This document shows, in pieces, positions 43,336 through 52,575 of a DNA stretch of 64,000 bases. The position numbers were made by a program, and so were the translations under genes. A model generated the notes under the pieces. The model was given only the letters and a program-made list of their open reading frames with translations. It was not told the DNA's origin and ran no database searches. The stretch comes from Rhodoferax sp. (GTDB taxonomy: Bacteria > Pseudomonadota > Gammaproteobacteria > Burkholderiales > Burkholderiaceae_C), in NCBI GenBank assembly GCA_024235935.1, contig JACKLL010000006.1:1-64000 (forward strand), given 5' to 3'. Numbering within the stretch: position 1 is the stretch's first letter; each line of letters starts with the position of its first letter.

Positions 43336-43806
43336 ATGTCCAGTGCCTCTTTGTTCAGCCTCGCCTATTTCAGCCGCAACGAGGTCGGAAATACGCCGGA
43401 GCAGTTGCATGCGGCCATTGCAAGCATTCTTGCCAGTGCCAGGCGCAACAACCTGCACCATGGCATCACGGGCGCCTTGCTGTTCAGCGACGGCTGCTTC
43501 GCCCAGGTGCTCGAGGGGCCGCAGGACGCGGTGGAAGCCATTTTCGAGACCATCCAATGTGACCTTCGGCACAGCCATGTGACCGTTCTCAGGGCCCATC
43601 CAATCGACGCGCGCAGTTTTGGCGAGTGGTCCATGGCGTTCGGCGGCATCGATGGTGTGTCCACGAATCCAAAGATCACGGCCGACGGAATGGGCAACGC
43701 AGACGACATCCTGGCTGTGGAAGAAGGCCGCAGTCTACTGGCAGCCTTGCGCAGCGTGGTGCATCGGGACGACCTTGCACTTCGCGACGAAAAGGCTGGA
43801 CGCTGA
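43336..43806 (+). CDS. BLUF domain blue-light photoreceptor
   Basis: This protein of 156 residues is a stand-alone BLUF flavin photoreceptor. The key residues are Y11 (in AYFSRN), N39 (in RRNNLHHGITGALLF) and Q57 (in CFAQVLEG), the trio that rearranges after FAD excitation; W98 and M100 in FGEWSM complete the switch. A C-terminal helix of about 50 residues follows. GGAG lies ahead of the start. It is three bases from the GGDEF-EAL gene, so it probably modulates that enzyme by complex formation. Confidence 0.95.
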   Translation: MSSASLFSLAYFSRNEVGNTPEQLHAAIASILASARRNNLHHGITGALLFSDGCFAQVLEGPQDAVEAIFETIQCDLRHSHVTVLRAHPIDARSFGEWSMAFGGIDGVSTNPKITADGMGNADDILAVEEGRSLLAALRSVVHRDDLALRDEKAGR

Positions 43807-43903
43807 TGGGGGTGGCGGCAGGGCAGGCATCGCGACCGGTATGAACATTGGCCTCGTGCGGCGCAATCGAGGTGCGGTCCACAATGACATACGGCATCAA
43901 GAA

Positions 43904-44491
43904 ATGAAATCCACGCTTCTGTCTCTATCGCTCGCACTCGCTTTGACTGCCTGTGGCACCACCTCATCGACCAAGCTGGATGTCACAGTCGTGGATGCAT
44001 CGAGGCTGCAATTGCTGGACGAGCGCCCGCCGGAACAGCGCCTCGCCTCGCAATCGGCCAGTTCGATCGGAACCATCACGCGGCTCGGCGATGACAGTGT
44101 CTCGCCGCCGCCAGCGGCATTGGTGCGAACCTGGCTGTACCGGGGCATGCCCGACGCACTGGCAGACAAGCGGGTCGCTCTGACCCGATTCGCCGTCGAA
44201 ATCTATGATCCTGCCGTGACGGTGGATCACCAACGCCTGGGGACGGCCGCCGCCGGTCTTCCGGGGTCGAATGCGGCTTCGACAGGACTTGCCGGCGGGC
44301 TCATCACCGGAATCGAAAGCATCCGCAGCACCAAGACGGTGGGCGCCAAAATCGAGCTGCGGATCGACGACCAGCTCGTGGCTGCCCGAGGAGGCGGCAG
44401 CTTTCAAGGCCGCGTCACCGAAACCGACATCAACGCGGTAATCATCGACGCGCTGGATGATCTGGTTCGCAAGGTGCGCTCCGCACCGTGA
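43904..44491 (+). CDS. Outer-membrane-type lipoprotein (DUF4410-like)
   Basis: This protein of 195 residues has a lipoprotein signal with the lipobox LTAC near residue 18. The mature part has beta-rich segments and a GLITGIESIRSTKTVGAKIELRI region. It resembles DUF4410-type lipoproteins. It follows the BLUF gene by about 100 bases on the plus strand and converges on the DUF1850 gene. Function is unknown. Confidence 0.75.
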   Translation: MKSTLLSLSLALALTACGTTSSTKLDVTVVDASRLQLLDERPPEQRLASQSASSIGTITRLGDDSVSPPPAALVRTWLYRGMPDALADKRVALTRFAVEIYDPAVTVDHQRLGTAAAGLPGSNAASTGLAGGLITGIESIRSTKTVGAKIELRIDDQLVAARGGGSFQGRVTETDINAVIIDALDDLVRKVRSAP

Positions 44492-44516
44492 CGATTTTGC
44501 GCTGGCATGCGACGCC

Positions 44517-44900
44517 TCAGCGCGCCTCGCAGGCCCGCACCGTGGTCGCCCCTGCCGCAATCGGCAGCCAATGCGTCAGCCGCTGGCACACGCCGTCGAT
44601 GCACAACTCATAGTCCGGCACGAACTCCGAGCGCGCGAGCACCATCTCGCGCCGCCACGGGTCCGCCAGGCGGTAGTTCCAGACACCATGGACCAGCGTG
44701 GCGCCCTCCGGTGGATCCATGCCGGCGCCGGAGCCACGGATGCGGGCCTGCGACAGGTGCAGCCAGGGGCCGGCCACTTCGTAGTCTTCGGCCCATTCGA
44801 TCTTCTCGATCGAGTGTTGCCAGCGCAGCGTGAACTGCGTCACCGGCAGGCTGATCTGCAGACTGCCGGCAACCAGGCACAGCGCGGCCAGTGCCGCCAT
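44517..44900 (-). CDS. DUF1850 domain protein of a TAXI-TRAP system
   Basis: This protein of 127 residues has an N-terminal hydrophobic signal/anchor (LAALCLVAGSLQI) and the conserved patterns FTLRWQHSIEKIEW and EDYEVAGPWLHL of DUF1850, found beside TAXI-type TRAP transporters. It is three bases downstream of the fused permease gene and probably an accessory periplasmic component. Start at 44900. Confidence 0.85.
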   Translation of the reverse strand: MAALAALCLVAGSLQISLPVTQFTLRWQHSIEKIEWAEDYEVAGPWLHLSQARIRGSGAGMDPPEGATLVHGVWNYRLADPWRREMVLARSEFVPDYELCIDGVCQRLTHWLPIAAGATTVRACEAR

Positions 44901-44903
44901 GGG

Positions 44904-46955
44904 TCAGGCGCCGGCGCTGCGGCGCGCACTGCGGATGCGCATGCCATGCCACACCATCAACGCCACGGTCATTGCAAAGCCGATCTCGTCGCTGATGGGC
45001 AGGGCGGCCACCAGGAAACCGGCAGCCACGAACGCCCACACCCGCTCGAACACGTTGAGCGGCGCCAGCCAGAAGCCGATCGCCGTGCCACCCCACAAGG
45101 TGATCGCAATCAAGGCCTTGAAGACGATGTACGCGGTGTCCCACCAGGTGCCGCCCTGCAGCATCAGCGCGGGCGCGTACACCGCCATGAAGGGCACGAT
45201 GAAGCCGGCAATCGCCACGCGCAGCGCCTGCATGCCGATCTTCATGCCGCTTTCCTTGGCGATCGGTGCCGCGGCAAATGCGGCCAGCGCCACCGGCGGC
45301 GTCAGGTCGGCCATGATGCCGAAATAGAACACGAACATGTGCGAGACGATCAGCGGCACGCCGAGCTCCAGCAGGGCCGGCGCGGCCAGCGAACTGGTGA
45401 TGATGTAGTTCGGGATCGTCGGGATGCCCATGCCCAGCACCAGGCACACCAGCATCGTCAGCACCAGGCTCAGGAACAGGCTGTTCTGGCCGATCTGGAT
45501 GATGTAGCCGGCAAACAGCGTCGCGGCGCCGGTCAGCGTCAGGATGCCGATGATCACGCCGACCAGCGCGCAGGCAATACCCACCGGCAAGGCATGGCGG
45601 GCACCGTCGGCCAGCGCGTTGAGCGCCACCTTGAGCGTCGCCTTGCCGCCCTTGGCAAACCACAGTGCCAGCGCCATCACCAGCGCCAGACCGATGATGG
45701 CCTGGATGCCGTACTTGAAGAAGCTTGACGCCCCCAGGCCGATCAGGATCCAGAAGATGATCTGCAGCGGCCGGCTGCCGAAGTTCTTCGCCATGGCGGC
45801 GCCGAAGATCAGCACCACGGTCAGCGCCAGCCCGACCATGCCGGAGAACAGCGGCGTGTAGCCGGCAAACAGCAGGTAGACCAGGATGGCCAGCGGCAGG
45901 ATCAGGTACCAGCGCAGCTTCATCGCCGCCCATGGGTCCGGGCACTCCTCTTTCGGGATGCCCAGCAGGCCGGCGCGGCCGGCTTCGAGGTGCACCATCA
46001 GGAATGCGGTGATGAAGTACAAAATGGCCGGGATCGCCGCCGCCTTGCATATCTCCAGGTAGGGCACGTCAATGGTTTCGGCCATGATGAAGGCCACCGC
46101 CCCCATCACCGGCGGCATGATCTGCCCGCCCATGCTGGCCGTCGCCTCGACGCCACCGGCAAACGAGGCCTTGTAACCAAAACGCTTCATCAGCGGAATC
46201 GTGAACTGCCCGGTGGTCACCACGTTGGCCACGCCGGAGCCGTTGATGGTGCCCATCAGCCCGGACGACACCACGGCCACCTTGGCCGGCCCGCCTTTGG
46301 TATGGCCAAACATGCCCAGCGCGAAGTCGGTGAACAGCGTGATCATGCCTGCCTGCTCGAGGAAGGCACCGAACAGGATGAACAGGAAGATGTACGACGA
46401 CGACACATAGGTCGGCGTGCCGTAGATGCCTTCGGTGCCGAAGCTCAGCTGCGAGACGATCTGGTCCAGCCCGTAACCCCGGTGCGCCAGCGCGCCGGGC
46501 AGGTATTGCCCGAACAGGCCATACAGCAGAAAGGCCAGGCAGATCAGCGGCAGCGCAAAGCCCATGATGCGCCGCGCGGCCTCGAATACCAGCACGATCA
46601 GCAGGATGCCGACCACCATGTCGGTCTGAGTCATCTCACCGGCGCGTTGCACCAGGTCTGCCTCGAACACCCAGTGGTAAAGACCGCCGAGGAAAGCCGC
46701 GGTGGCAACCGTCCAGCCAAGGCCGCGCTGGCGCAGCGGCGGATACAGCACGAAGGTCAGCACCAGCAGAAAACCCACGTGCACCGCCCGCACCACCGAA
46801 CTCGACAAGGGGCTGAACGCCGCCGTGACGATCTGGAACACCGAGAAGACAATCGCGACCCAGAACAAAGCGCCGGCAAAAGCCGGCGCGTGATCTTCGG
46901 TCGCGTGCAGTACGCCGGGCTTCTCAGCCGCCGTACCGGACGCGTTGTGGGCCAT
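44904..46955 (-). CDS. TAXI-TRAP transporter fused DctQM permease
   Basis: This protein of 683 residues carries both the small (about residues 30-200) and large (about 210-680) membrane domains as one chain, as is usual for TAXI-type TRAP transporters. Segments such as VVSSGLMGTINGSGVANVVTTG and GGQIMPPVMGAVAFIMAE are DctM hallmarks. It uses ion gradients to import a carboxylate delivered by the TAXI receptor encoded immediately upstream. A perfect eight-base-pair hairpin lies in its early coding part (46870-46889). Confidence 0.93.
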   Translation of the reverse strand: MAHNASGTAAEKPGVLHATEDHAPAFAGALFWVAIVFSVFQIVTAAFSPLSSSVVRAVHVGFLLVLTFVLYPPLRQRGLGWTVATAAFLGGLYHWVFEADLVQRAGEMTQTDMVVGILLIVLVFEAARRIMGFALPLICLAFLLYGLFGQYLPGALAHRGYGLDQIVSQLSFGTEGIYGTPTYVSSSYIFLFILFGAFLEQAGMITLFTDFALGMFGHTKGGPAKVAVVSSGLMGTINGSGVANVVTTGQFTIPLMKRFGYKASFAGGVEATASMGGQIMPPVMGAVAFIMAETIDVPYLEICKAAAIPAILYFITAFLMVHLEAGRAGLLGIPKEECPDPWAAMKLRWYLILPLAILVYLLFAGYTPLFSGMVGLALTVVLIFGAAMAKNFGSRPLQIIFWILIGLGASSFFKYGIQAIIGLALVMALALWFAKGGKATLKVALNALADGARHALPVGIACALVGVIIGILTLTGAATLFAGYIIQIGQNSLFLSLVLTMLVCLVLGMGIPTIPNYIITSSLAAPALLELGVPLIVSHMFVFYFGIMADLTPPVALAAFAAAPIAKESGMKIGMQALRVAIAGFIVPFMAVYAPALMLQGGTWWDTAYIVFKALIAITLWGGTAIGFWLAPLNVFERVWAFVAAGFLVAALPISDEIGFAMTVALMVWHGMRIRSARRSAGA
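46870..46889 (-). other. Hairpin in the 5' coding region of the TAXI permease
   Basis: GCGCCGGC and GCCGGCGC pair across an AAAA loop. It falls within codons 23-29 of the permease and could affect its translation or mRNA stability. It may also be chance in GC-rich coding DNA. Confidence 0.4.
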
Positions 46956-46958
46956 GGC

Positions 46959-47936
46959 TTACTTCATCAGACCGGCTTCGCGGTAGTACTTTTCCGCCCC
47001 GGGGTGGAAGGTGACCGGGGTGCCGGTCGTGGCGCCTTCCTTCTTGATGCCCTTGGCGGCAGCGTGTGCGGCCACCAGCGTGTCGAGGTTCTCGAACATG
47101 GACTTGGTCATCAGGTAGACCACGTCGGCCGGAACGCCTTCGTGCGAGACCAGGAAGTTCTTGATGGCCGCGGTCGGCGTGTCGGCGGTCTGGCCGGTAT
47201 AGGTGTTGGCCGGAATGGTTGCCGGCTGGTAGGCCGCGTCACCCACCTTGGCCACGATGTCGGCCGGAATCGGCACCACGACGATCTTGACCGAGGTCGA
47301 CAGGTCGCGGATCGATGCCACACCGAGGCCGGCGGACTGCAGCGTCACGTCGAGCTGGCGGTTCTTCATCAGTTCGACCGACTCGCCGAAGGCCAGGTAC
47401 TCGACCTTGGCAAAGTCGCTGTACGACAGGCCTGCCGCCTTGAGAATGGCGCGGGCGTTGAGTTCGGTGCCCGACTTGGGCGCGCCGACCGAGATGCGCT
47501 TGCCCTTGAGGTCGGCCATGCTCTTGATGCCGGAATCGGCACTGGCAACGATCTGGATGTAGTTGGCATACACACCGGCCACCGCGCGCAGCTTTTTCAG
47601 CGGCGTGTTGAAGCCGGCTTCCTTGTCGCCGTTCCAGGCGTCGGACAGCGCGTCGCCCAGGGTCAGTGCGATCTCGCCGCGGCCGGCCTGCAGCAGGTTC
47701 AGGTTCTCGGCCGAGGCCTTGGTCGACTGCACCGTCACCTTGGCGTCGGGCAATACCTTGCCGTAGATCTGCGACAGGGCCACACCCAGCGGGTAATAGA
47801 CACCGCTCTGACCGCCGGTGAGGATGTTGATGAACTTCTGCTGTGCGCGTGCCAGCGGGGTCAAGGCCATGGATGCGGCGCCGATGGCGCCCAGCACCAC
47901 GGAGCGGCGACGAATCGGGGTCTGAGTCTTGAACAT
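46959..47936 (-). CDS. TAXI family TRAP transporter substrate-binding protein
   Basis: This periplasmic receptor has 325 residues. The start MFKTQTPIRRRSVVLGAIGAA has a twin-arginine-like motif and cleavage follows ARAQQ. The pattern FINILTGGQSGVYYPLGVALSQI is the TAXI hallmark. It probably binds a dicarboxylate or amino acid. It is separated from the permease gene by three bases. Confidence 0.92.
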   Translation of the reverse strand: MFKTQTPIRRRSVVLGAIGAASMALTPLARAQQKFINILTGGQSGVYYPLGVALSQIYGKVLPDAKVTVQSTKASAENLNLLQAGRGEIALTLGDALSDAWNGDKEAGFNTPLKKLRAVAGVYANYIQIVASADSGIKSMADLKGKRISVGAPKSGTELNARAILKAAGLSYSDFAKVEYLAFGESVELMKNRQLDVTLQSAGLGVASIRDLSTSVKIVVVPIPADIVAKVGDAAYQPATIPANTYTGQTADTPTAAIKNFLVSHEGVPADVVYLMTKSMFENLDTLVAAHAAAKGIKKEGATTGTPVTFHPGAEKYYREAGLMK

Positions 47937-48111
47937 GGAATCTCCTGGGAGCCGATGGATGGGGGGTTGCGCGTGAACACGCGCGCCAAGTGCGCAAACT
48001 CTACCATGGGGTCACCGGCCGGAAATCGGGATATACCCGCTGCATGGACCGACCCTGGACCGCCCGCAAGAGGGCAATGGCAGGGGTACGGCGGCCCCCG
48101 CGGACCCGCGT

Positions 48112-49488
48112 TCATGCCATCAGCCCCGGCAGCCAGCGCGCCGCCAGCCCGAGCAGTGCACAGACGCCGAGCAGGCCCATGACTCCGACCTTGAAACGGA
48201 ACAATGCCAGCACCGCGAACACGGTGATGGCCGCCGACACCGCATCGAAGGGCCCGTCGAAACCCTGCGGCCACCACACGTGCCATGCGAAGAAAAGTGC
48301 CAGGTTCAGGATCACGCCGACCACGGCTGCGGTGATCGCGGTCAGCGGCGCGGTGAACGCCAGCTTGCCGTGCGTGGTCTCGATCACCGGCCCGCCGGCA
48401 AAGATCAGCACGAACGAGGGCAGGAAGGTGAAGAACGTGACCACGGTGGCGGCCAGCACGCCGCCCAGAAAGGGCGCGTCCGGCCCCAGGACCTGGGCCA
48501 GCCAGCCGCCGACAAAGCCGACATAGGCCACCACCATGATCAGCGGACCGGGCGTGGTCTCACCCAGTGCCAGGCCGTCGATCATCTGCGCGGCAGACAG
48601 CCAGTGGTAATGCTCCACCGCGCCCTGGTACACGTAGGGCAGCACCGCATAAGCACCGCCGAAGGTCAGCCAGGCCGCCTTGGTGAAAAACCAGGCCATC
48701 TGCGACACCGTCGCCTGCCAGCCCCAAAGGACCCCGATAGCCGCCATCGCTGCGGCCCACAGCAGCAGTGCCCCCAGCAGCATCCGGAACAGCCGGACGC
48801 GCGAGAACCGCGCGTGCGGTGGGGTGGGCGTGTCGTCGTCGATCAGCGCAGGGCCGAACGCCTTGGCGCCACTGCCATGTCCGCCGCCCGGCGCAAAAGC
48901 CGCCGGCCGGTATTTGCCGCCCAGGGTTCCGATGACCGCTGCGCCCAGCACGATGGCCGGAAACGGCAGGCGCAAGGCGAAGATGCATACGAAGGCCAGC
49001 GCGGCGATGGCCCACAGCCAGGCGTTTTTCAGTGCCCGGCTGCCGATGCGCCACGCGGCATGCAGCACGATGGCGGTGACCGCCGGCTTGATGCCGTAGA
49101 AGATGCCGGCCACGAGTGGCAGCTGCCCATAGGCCATGGTGATCCAGGACAGCAGGATCAGGATGAACAGCGATGGCAGCACGAACAGCCCCCCGGCCAC
49201 CAGACCTCCCCAGCTGCGGTGCATCAGCCAGCCGATGTAGGTGGCCAGCTGCTGCGCCTCCGGTCCCGGCAAGACCATGCAGTAGTTCAGCGCATGCAGA
49301 AAGCGCTTCTCGCTGATCCAGCGGCGGCGCTCGACCAGCTCGGTGTGCATGATCGCGATCTGCCCGGCCGGGCCGCCGAAGCTGATGAAGCCCAACTTGA
49401 GCCAGAACCAGAAGGCCTGGGCCAGACTGACGGCCGTGGGCGCAGCTGCCGAGGCTGTTACGGTGTCCTGGGCGTGAGGGTTGGACAT
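48112..49488 (-). CDS. ChrA family chromate transporter
   Basis: This protein of 458 residues has two CHR domains. The N-terminal domain has FWLKLGFISFGGPAGQIAIM and VLPGPEAQQLATYIGW; the C-terminal has AWLTFGGAYAVLPYV and LALGETTPGPLIMVVAYVGFVGG. It exports chromate or related oxyanions in the resistance family. No chrB or superoxide dismutase gene is adjacent, so chromate resistance is unproven. A long low-complexity linker lies near residues 205-235. Confidence 0.9.
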   Translation of the reverse strand: MSNPHAQDTVTASAAAPTAVSLAQAFWFWLKLGFISFGGPAGQIAIMHTELVERRRWISEKRFLHALNYCMVLPGPEAQQLATYIGWLMHRSWGGLVAGGLFVLPSLFILILLSWITMAYGQLPLVAGIFYGIKPAVTAIVLHAAWRIGSRALKNAWLWAIAALAFVCIFALRLPFPAIVLGAAVIGTLGGKYRPAAFAPGGGHGSGAKAFGPALIDDDTPTPPHARFSRVRLFRMLLGALLLWAAAMAAIGVLWGWQATVSQMAWFFTKAAWLTFGGAYAVLPYVYQGAVEHYHWLSAAQMIDGLALGETTPGPLIMVVAYVGFVGGWLAQVLGPDAPFLGGVLAATVVTFFTFLPSFVLIFAGGPVIETTHGKLAFTAPLTAITAAVVGVILNLALFFAWHVWWPQGFDGPFDAVSAAITVFAVLALFRFKVGVMGLLGVCALLGLAARWLPGLMA

Positions 49489-49587
49489 GCGGGGTGAATG
49501 AAACAGGGGGAGGTGGGGCGGCGCAGGCTGTCTGCGAGTGTCGCCGGACACGGTGGCGCCGTCGTGTCTGCGGCGGTGGTTCACCCC

Positions 49588-49621
49588 AAAAAAACAGGCA
49601 TCCCGTCACCAGGATGCCTGT
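49588..49621 (-). terminator. Rho-independent terminator of the DctPQM operon
   Basis: On the minus strand ACAGGCATCC and GGATGCCTGT form a perfect ten-base-pair stem with an eight-base loop, followed by seven T residues. It is 45 bases past the dctP stop codon. Confidence 0.85.
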
Positions 49622-49626
49622 CCGGC

Positions 49627-49651
49627 GCACACAGGCCGGCGGCCTGTGTGC
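49627..49651. other. Second perfect hairpin behind dctP
   Basis: GCACACAGGCC and GGCCTGTGTGC form an 11-base-pair stem with a three-base loop. It precedes the T-tailed terminator on the minus strand and may protect the mRNA 3' end from exonucleases. Confidence 0.65.
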
Positions 49652-49666
49652 ACTGCTGCGCCTTCT

Positions 49667-50701
49667 TTACTTCTTGCGCGCGGCGATCGACTTTTCAGCC
49701 GTGTTCACCAGGTCGGCGCCGATCTGCGACTTCCATTTGTCGTAGACCGGGCGGGTGGCCTTGACGAAGGCTTCGCGCTCGGCCGGGGTCAGTTCGGTGA
49801 TGGTCACGCCCAGGGCAGCGATTTCCTTGAGCAGCGGCTTGTCGGCCTCGATCAGGCCTTTGCGGGCGATCGCGATCTCTTCCTTGCCCGCGTCGATGGC
49901 GGCCTGGCGCACGATGGCCTGGTCGGCCGGCGTCCAGGAAGCCCAGACTTCCTTGTTGACGACGAACACCAGCGGATCGGCCACATAGCCCCACATCGTC
50001 ACATGCTTCTGGCCGATAGTGTGCATCTTGGCGGCGGTGAACACCGACATCGGGTTCTCCTGGCCGTCGACCGCACCGCTGGACAGCGCGGGTTGCGCAT
50101 CGGCCCAGCTCATCTGCGTCGGGTTGGCACCCAGCGCGGTGAAGATGTCCGAGAACAGCGGCGAGCCGACCACGCGCAGCTTCAATCCCTTGAGGTCTTC
50201 CGGCTTGCGGATCGGACCCTTGGAGTTGGTGATCTCGCGGTAGCCGTTCTCACCCCAGGCCAGTGGCACGACGCCCGCCTTGTCGAGGATGGAGAACATC
50301 TGCTTGCCGACCTCGCCCTGGGTCAGCGCGTCCATGGCCGCGTAGTCGGGCATCAGGAATGGCAGCGAGAACAGGTTCAGCTGCTTGACCTGCGGCGACC
50401 AATTGATGGTCGAGCCGATGGCCATGTCGATCACACCCTGGCGGATGGCGGTGAATTCGCGGGTCTGGTCGCCCTGCACCAGCGACACGCCGGGGTACAG
50501 CTTGATGTTGATGCGACCCTGGGTGCGCTCCTTGACCAGATTGGCCCAGGTTTCGCCACCCTTGCCCCAGGGGAAGGCGGTGCCGACCACCAGGGACATC
50601 TTGTATTCGGGCTTGTAGTTCTGTGCCGACGACATGGCCGTGAAGGCCATGGCCGTCGCGGCGACCGCGAACTTGAGCAGGGTACGTACTTGAACTTTCA
50701 T
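49667..50701 (-). CDS. TRAP transporter substrate-binding protein (DctP type)
   Basis: This periplasmic receptor has 344 residues. Signal peptide MKVQVRTLLKFAVAATAMAF, cleavage near SAQ. The mature part has YKMSLVVGTAFPWGKGGETWANLV, VEWGENGYREIT-like (AWGENGYREITNSKGP) and LKLRVVGSPLF. It should bind an organic acid. It follows the large permease gene by 30 bases. In DctPQM operons order varies; here the receptor is last. Confidence 0.93.
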   Translation of the reverse strand: MKVQVRTLLKFAVAATAMAFTAMSSAQNYKPEYKMSLVVGTAFPWGKGGETWANLVKERTQGRINIKLYPGVSLVQGDQTREFTAIRQGVIDMAIGSTINWSPQVKQLNLFSLPFLMPDYAAMDALTQGEVGKQMFSILDKAGVVPLAWGENGYREITNSKGPIRKPEDLKGLKLRVVGSPLFSDIFTALGANPTQMSWADAQPALSSGAVDGQENPMSVFTAAKMHTIGQKHVTMWGYVADPLVFVVNKEVWASWTPADQAIVRQAAIDAGKEEIAIARKGLIEADKPLLKEIAALGVTITELTPAEREAFVKATRPVYDKWKSQIGADLVNTAEKSIAARKK

Positions 50702-50731
50702 GCCTTTGACTCCTTTGTAATGAACCTACTA

Positions 50732-52030
50732 TCAATAACCCAGCCTGCGCGGTAACCACAGGGCGAGCTCCGGAAACACGATCACCAGCAGTGTCACGCA
50801 CATCAGCGCCGCCAGCAACCAGAGAACCCAGCGCACAGTCTCCTCCATGCGTACGCCGGCGATACGACACGACACCATCAGATTGACGGCAATCGGCGGC
50901 GTGAACTGGCCCATGGCCACCGTCAGGGTCAGCAGCACGCCAAACCACACCAGGTCCCATTGGAAGAACTTGGCCACCGGCAGCAGCAGCGGAATGAAGA
51001 TCAGGAAGATCGACACGCCGTCGAGAAACATGCCGACGAAGATCAACAGCAGCATCAGCAAGGCCAGCACGCCGAATTCACCCAGTCCGGAGTGCACGAT
51101 GGCGCGGGCGATGGGGTCGATGACGCTGAGCGTGGACAGCGAGTAGGCGAAGATGCCGGCCAGCGCGACCACCACCAGGATGATGGCCGAAAGCTCACCC
51201 GATTCGCGCAGGATCACGAACAGGTCGCGCACCTTGATCGTGCGGTAGATCACCATGCCGATGAACAGACCGTAGAACACCGCCACCACGGCCGCCTCGG
51301 TAGGGGTGAACCAGCCGGCCCGCATGCCACCGAGGATCAGCACCGGCGCCGCCAGCGCCCATGAGGCCTCGCGCAGGCTGGTCCAGAACGGCGGGCGGCC
51401 CAGCTCTTCCTCGTGCTTGCCCATGCCGTGGCGCCGCGCCAGCCAGACCGTGGGCACCATCAGTGCCAGGCCGACCATGATGCCCGGCACCATGCCTGCC
51501 GCGAACATGGCCGGCACCGAGGCACCGGGCACCATGACCGAGTAGACGATGAAGGCGATCGAGGGCGGGATCAGGATGTCGATCGATGCCGCGGCACCGA
51601 CGACGCTGGCGGAGAATGCGGCCGGATAACCGGCGCGTGCCATCGCCGCGATCATGACGCCACCGACCGCAGCCGCCGTTGCCGGACCGGAACCGGAGAT
51701 ACCGCCCAGGAACATCGCCACTGCGATCGCCACCAGCGGCAGCATGCCCGGGCCGCGCCCGACGATGGCGCCGGCAAAGTTCACCAGCCGCAGCGCGACG
51801 CCGGAGCGCTCGAAGATCGAACCGACCAGCACGAACATCGGGATCGCCAGCAGCGGGTACTTGCCCAGGCCGGCAAAGAAATTCTGTGGCACGGCCATGA
51901 GGCCGAACCACTGCGTGTCGGCATTGGCCAGCGCGATCGCTGCCGAGCCGGCCAGGCCCATCGCCACACCGATCGGCACGCCGATCAGCATCATCACGAT
52001 GAAGGCCAGGAACAGGAAGCTGACGATCAT
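50732..52030 (-). CDS. TRAP transporter large permease (DctM)
   Basis: This protein of 432 residues has about 12 transmembrane segments. Hallmarks include VPIGVAMGLAG, FLGGISGSGPATAAAVGGVMI and DILIPPSIAFIVYSV. It overlaps the small permease gene by four bases (ATGA). A start at 52114 was rejected; family similarity starts at MIVSFLFLAFIVMML. Confidence 0.94.
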   Translation of the reverse strand: MIVSFLFLAFIVMMLIGVPIGVAMGLAGSAAIALANADTQWFGLMAVPQNFFAGLGKYPLLAIPMFVLVGSIFERSGVALRLVNFAGAIVGRGPGMLPLVAIAVAMFLGGISGSGPATAAAVGGVMIAAMARAGYPAAFSASVVGAAASIDILIPPSIAFIVYSVMVPGASVPAMFAAGMVPGIMVGLALMVPTVWLARRHGMGKHEEELGRPPFWTSLREASWALAAPVLILGGMRAGWFTPTEAAVVAVFYGLFIGMVIYRTIKVRDLFVILRESGELSAIILVVVALAGIFAYSLSTLSVIDPIARAIVHSGLGEFGVLALLMLLLIFVGMFLDGVSIFLIFIPLLLPVAKFFQWDLVWFGVLLTLTVAMGQFTPPIAVNLMVSCRIAGVRMEETVRWVLWLLAALMCVTLLVIVFPELALWLPRRLGY

Positions 52031-52545
52031 GCGCGCCGCCCCCGGCGGATGTACAGGCCCAGCGCGCGGCCGGCGATGGCCACCGACATGATGGGCAGCC
52101 AGATCGAATACCACCAGGCCGGAACGCCGATACCCGGCGAGGTCTCGCCATACCGAATGTCGTCGTAGACCATGCGCGAACTGAGGATGGCCATCAGCAC
52201 GAACAGCACGAACACCATCAGCGCGCCGAAGCGTGCCAGTGCCCGCTGGCGGGCCGGCGAGCCGTTCTCGGCGAAATACTCGATGCGGATGTTGCGGTTG
52301 CGCGCCACCGCCGCCGAGCCGGCCACCAGCGCCAGCACGATCATCAGGAACACCGAGATCTCCTCGGTCCAGGCGAAGGACTGGCTGGTGAAGTAGCGCA
52401 CCAGCACGTTGGCAAACGTGATCAGCGCCAGCAAGGCCATGACAATGACGGTCAGCCAGTCCTCGATCTTCAGTGGCACCACGGTTTTCTCGTCCTGCGC
52501 CGCAGGGTTGGCGGCAGCAAGTTCCTCAGGCGATGAATCAGTCAT
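52027..52545 (-). CDS. TRAP transporter small permease (DctQ)
   Basis: This protein of 172 residues has four transmembrane segments. FANVLVRYF and FAWTEEISVFLMIVLALVAG are the conserved DctQ positions. The N terminus has a 25-residue hydrophilic extension. It lies 30 bases after the E1 beta subunit gene on the same strand, so transporter and dehydrogenase are probably one operon. Confidence 0.9.
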   Translation of the reverse strand: MTDSSPEELAAANPAAQDEKTVVPLKIEDWLTVIVMALLALITFANVLVRYFTSQSFAWTEEISVFLMIVLALVAGSAAVARNRNIRIEYFAENGSPARQRALARFGALMVFVLFVLMAILSSRMVYDDIRYGETSPGIGVPAWWYSIWLPIMSVAIAGRALGLYIRRGRRA

Positions 52546-52575
52546 GGGTGGCACGGGCGGGCAAGGCCAGCCGTT

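Noticed and set aside
44491..44517. Shared terminator between the convergent lipoprotein and DUF1850 genes
   Set aside because: A six-base stem is present nearby, but it has no T run in either direction and is largely inside coding sequence.
45990..48182. Plus-strand reading frame of 730 codons
   Set aside because: It is antisense to the TAXI permease and receptor genes and shows no domain.
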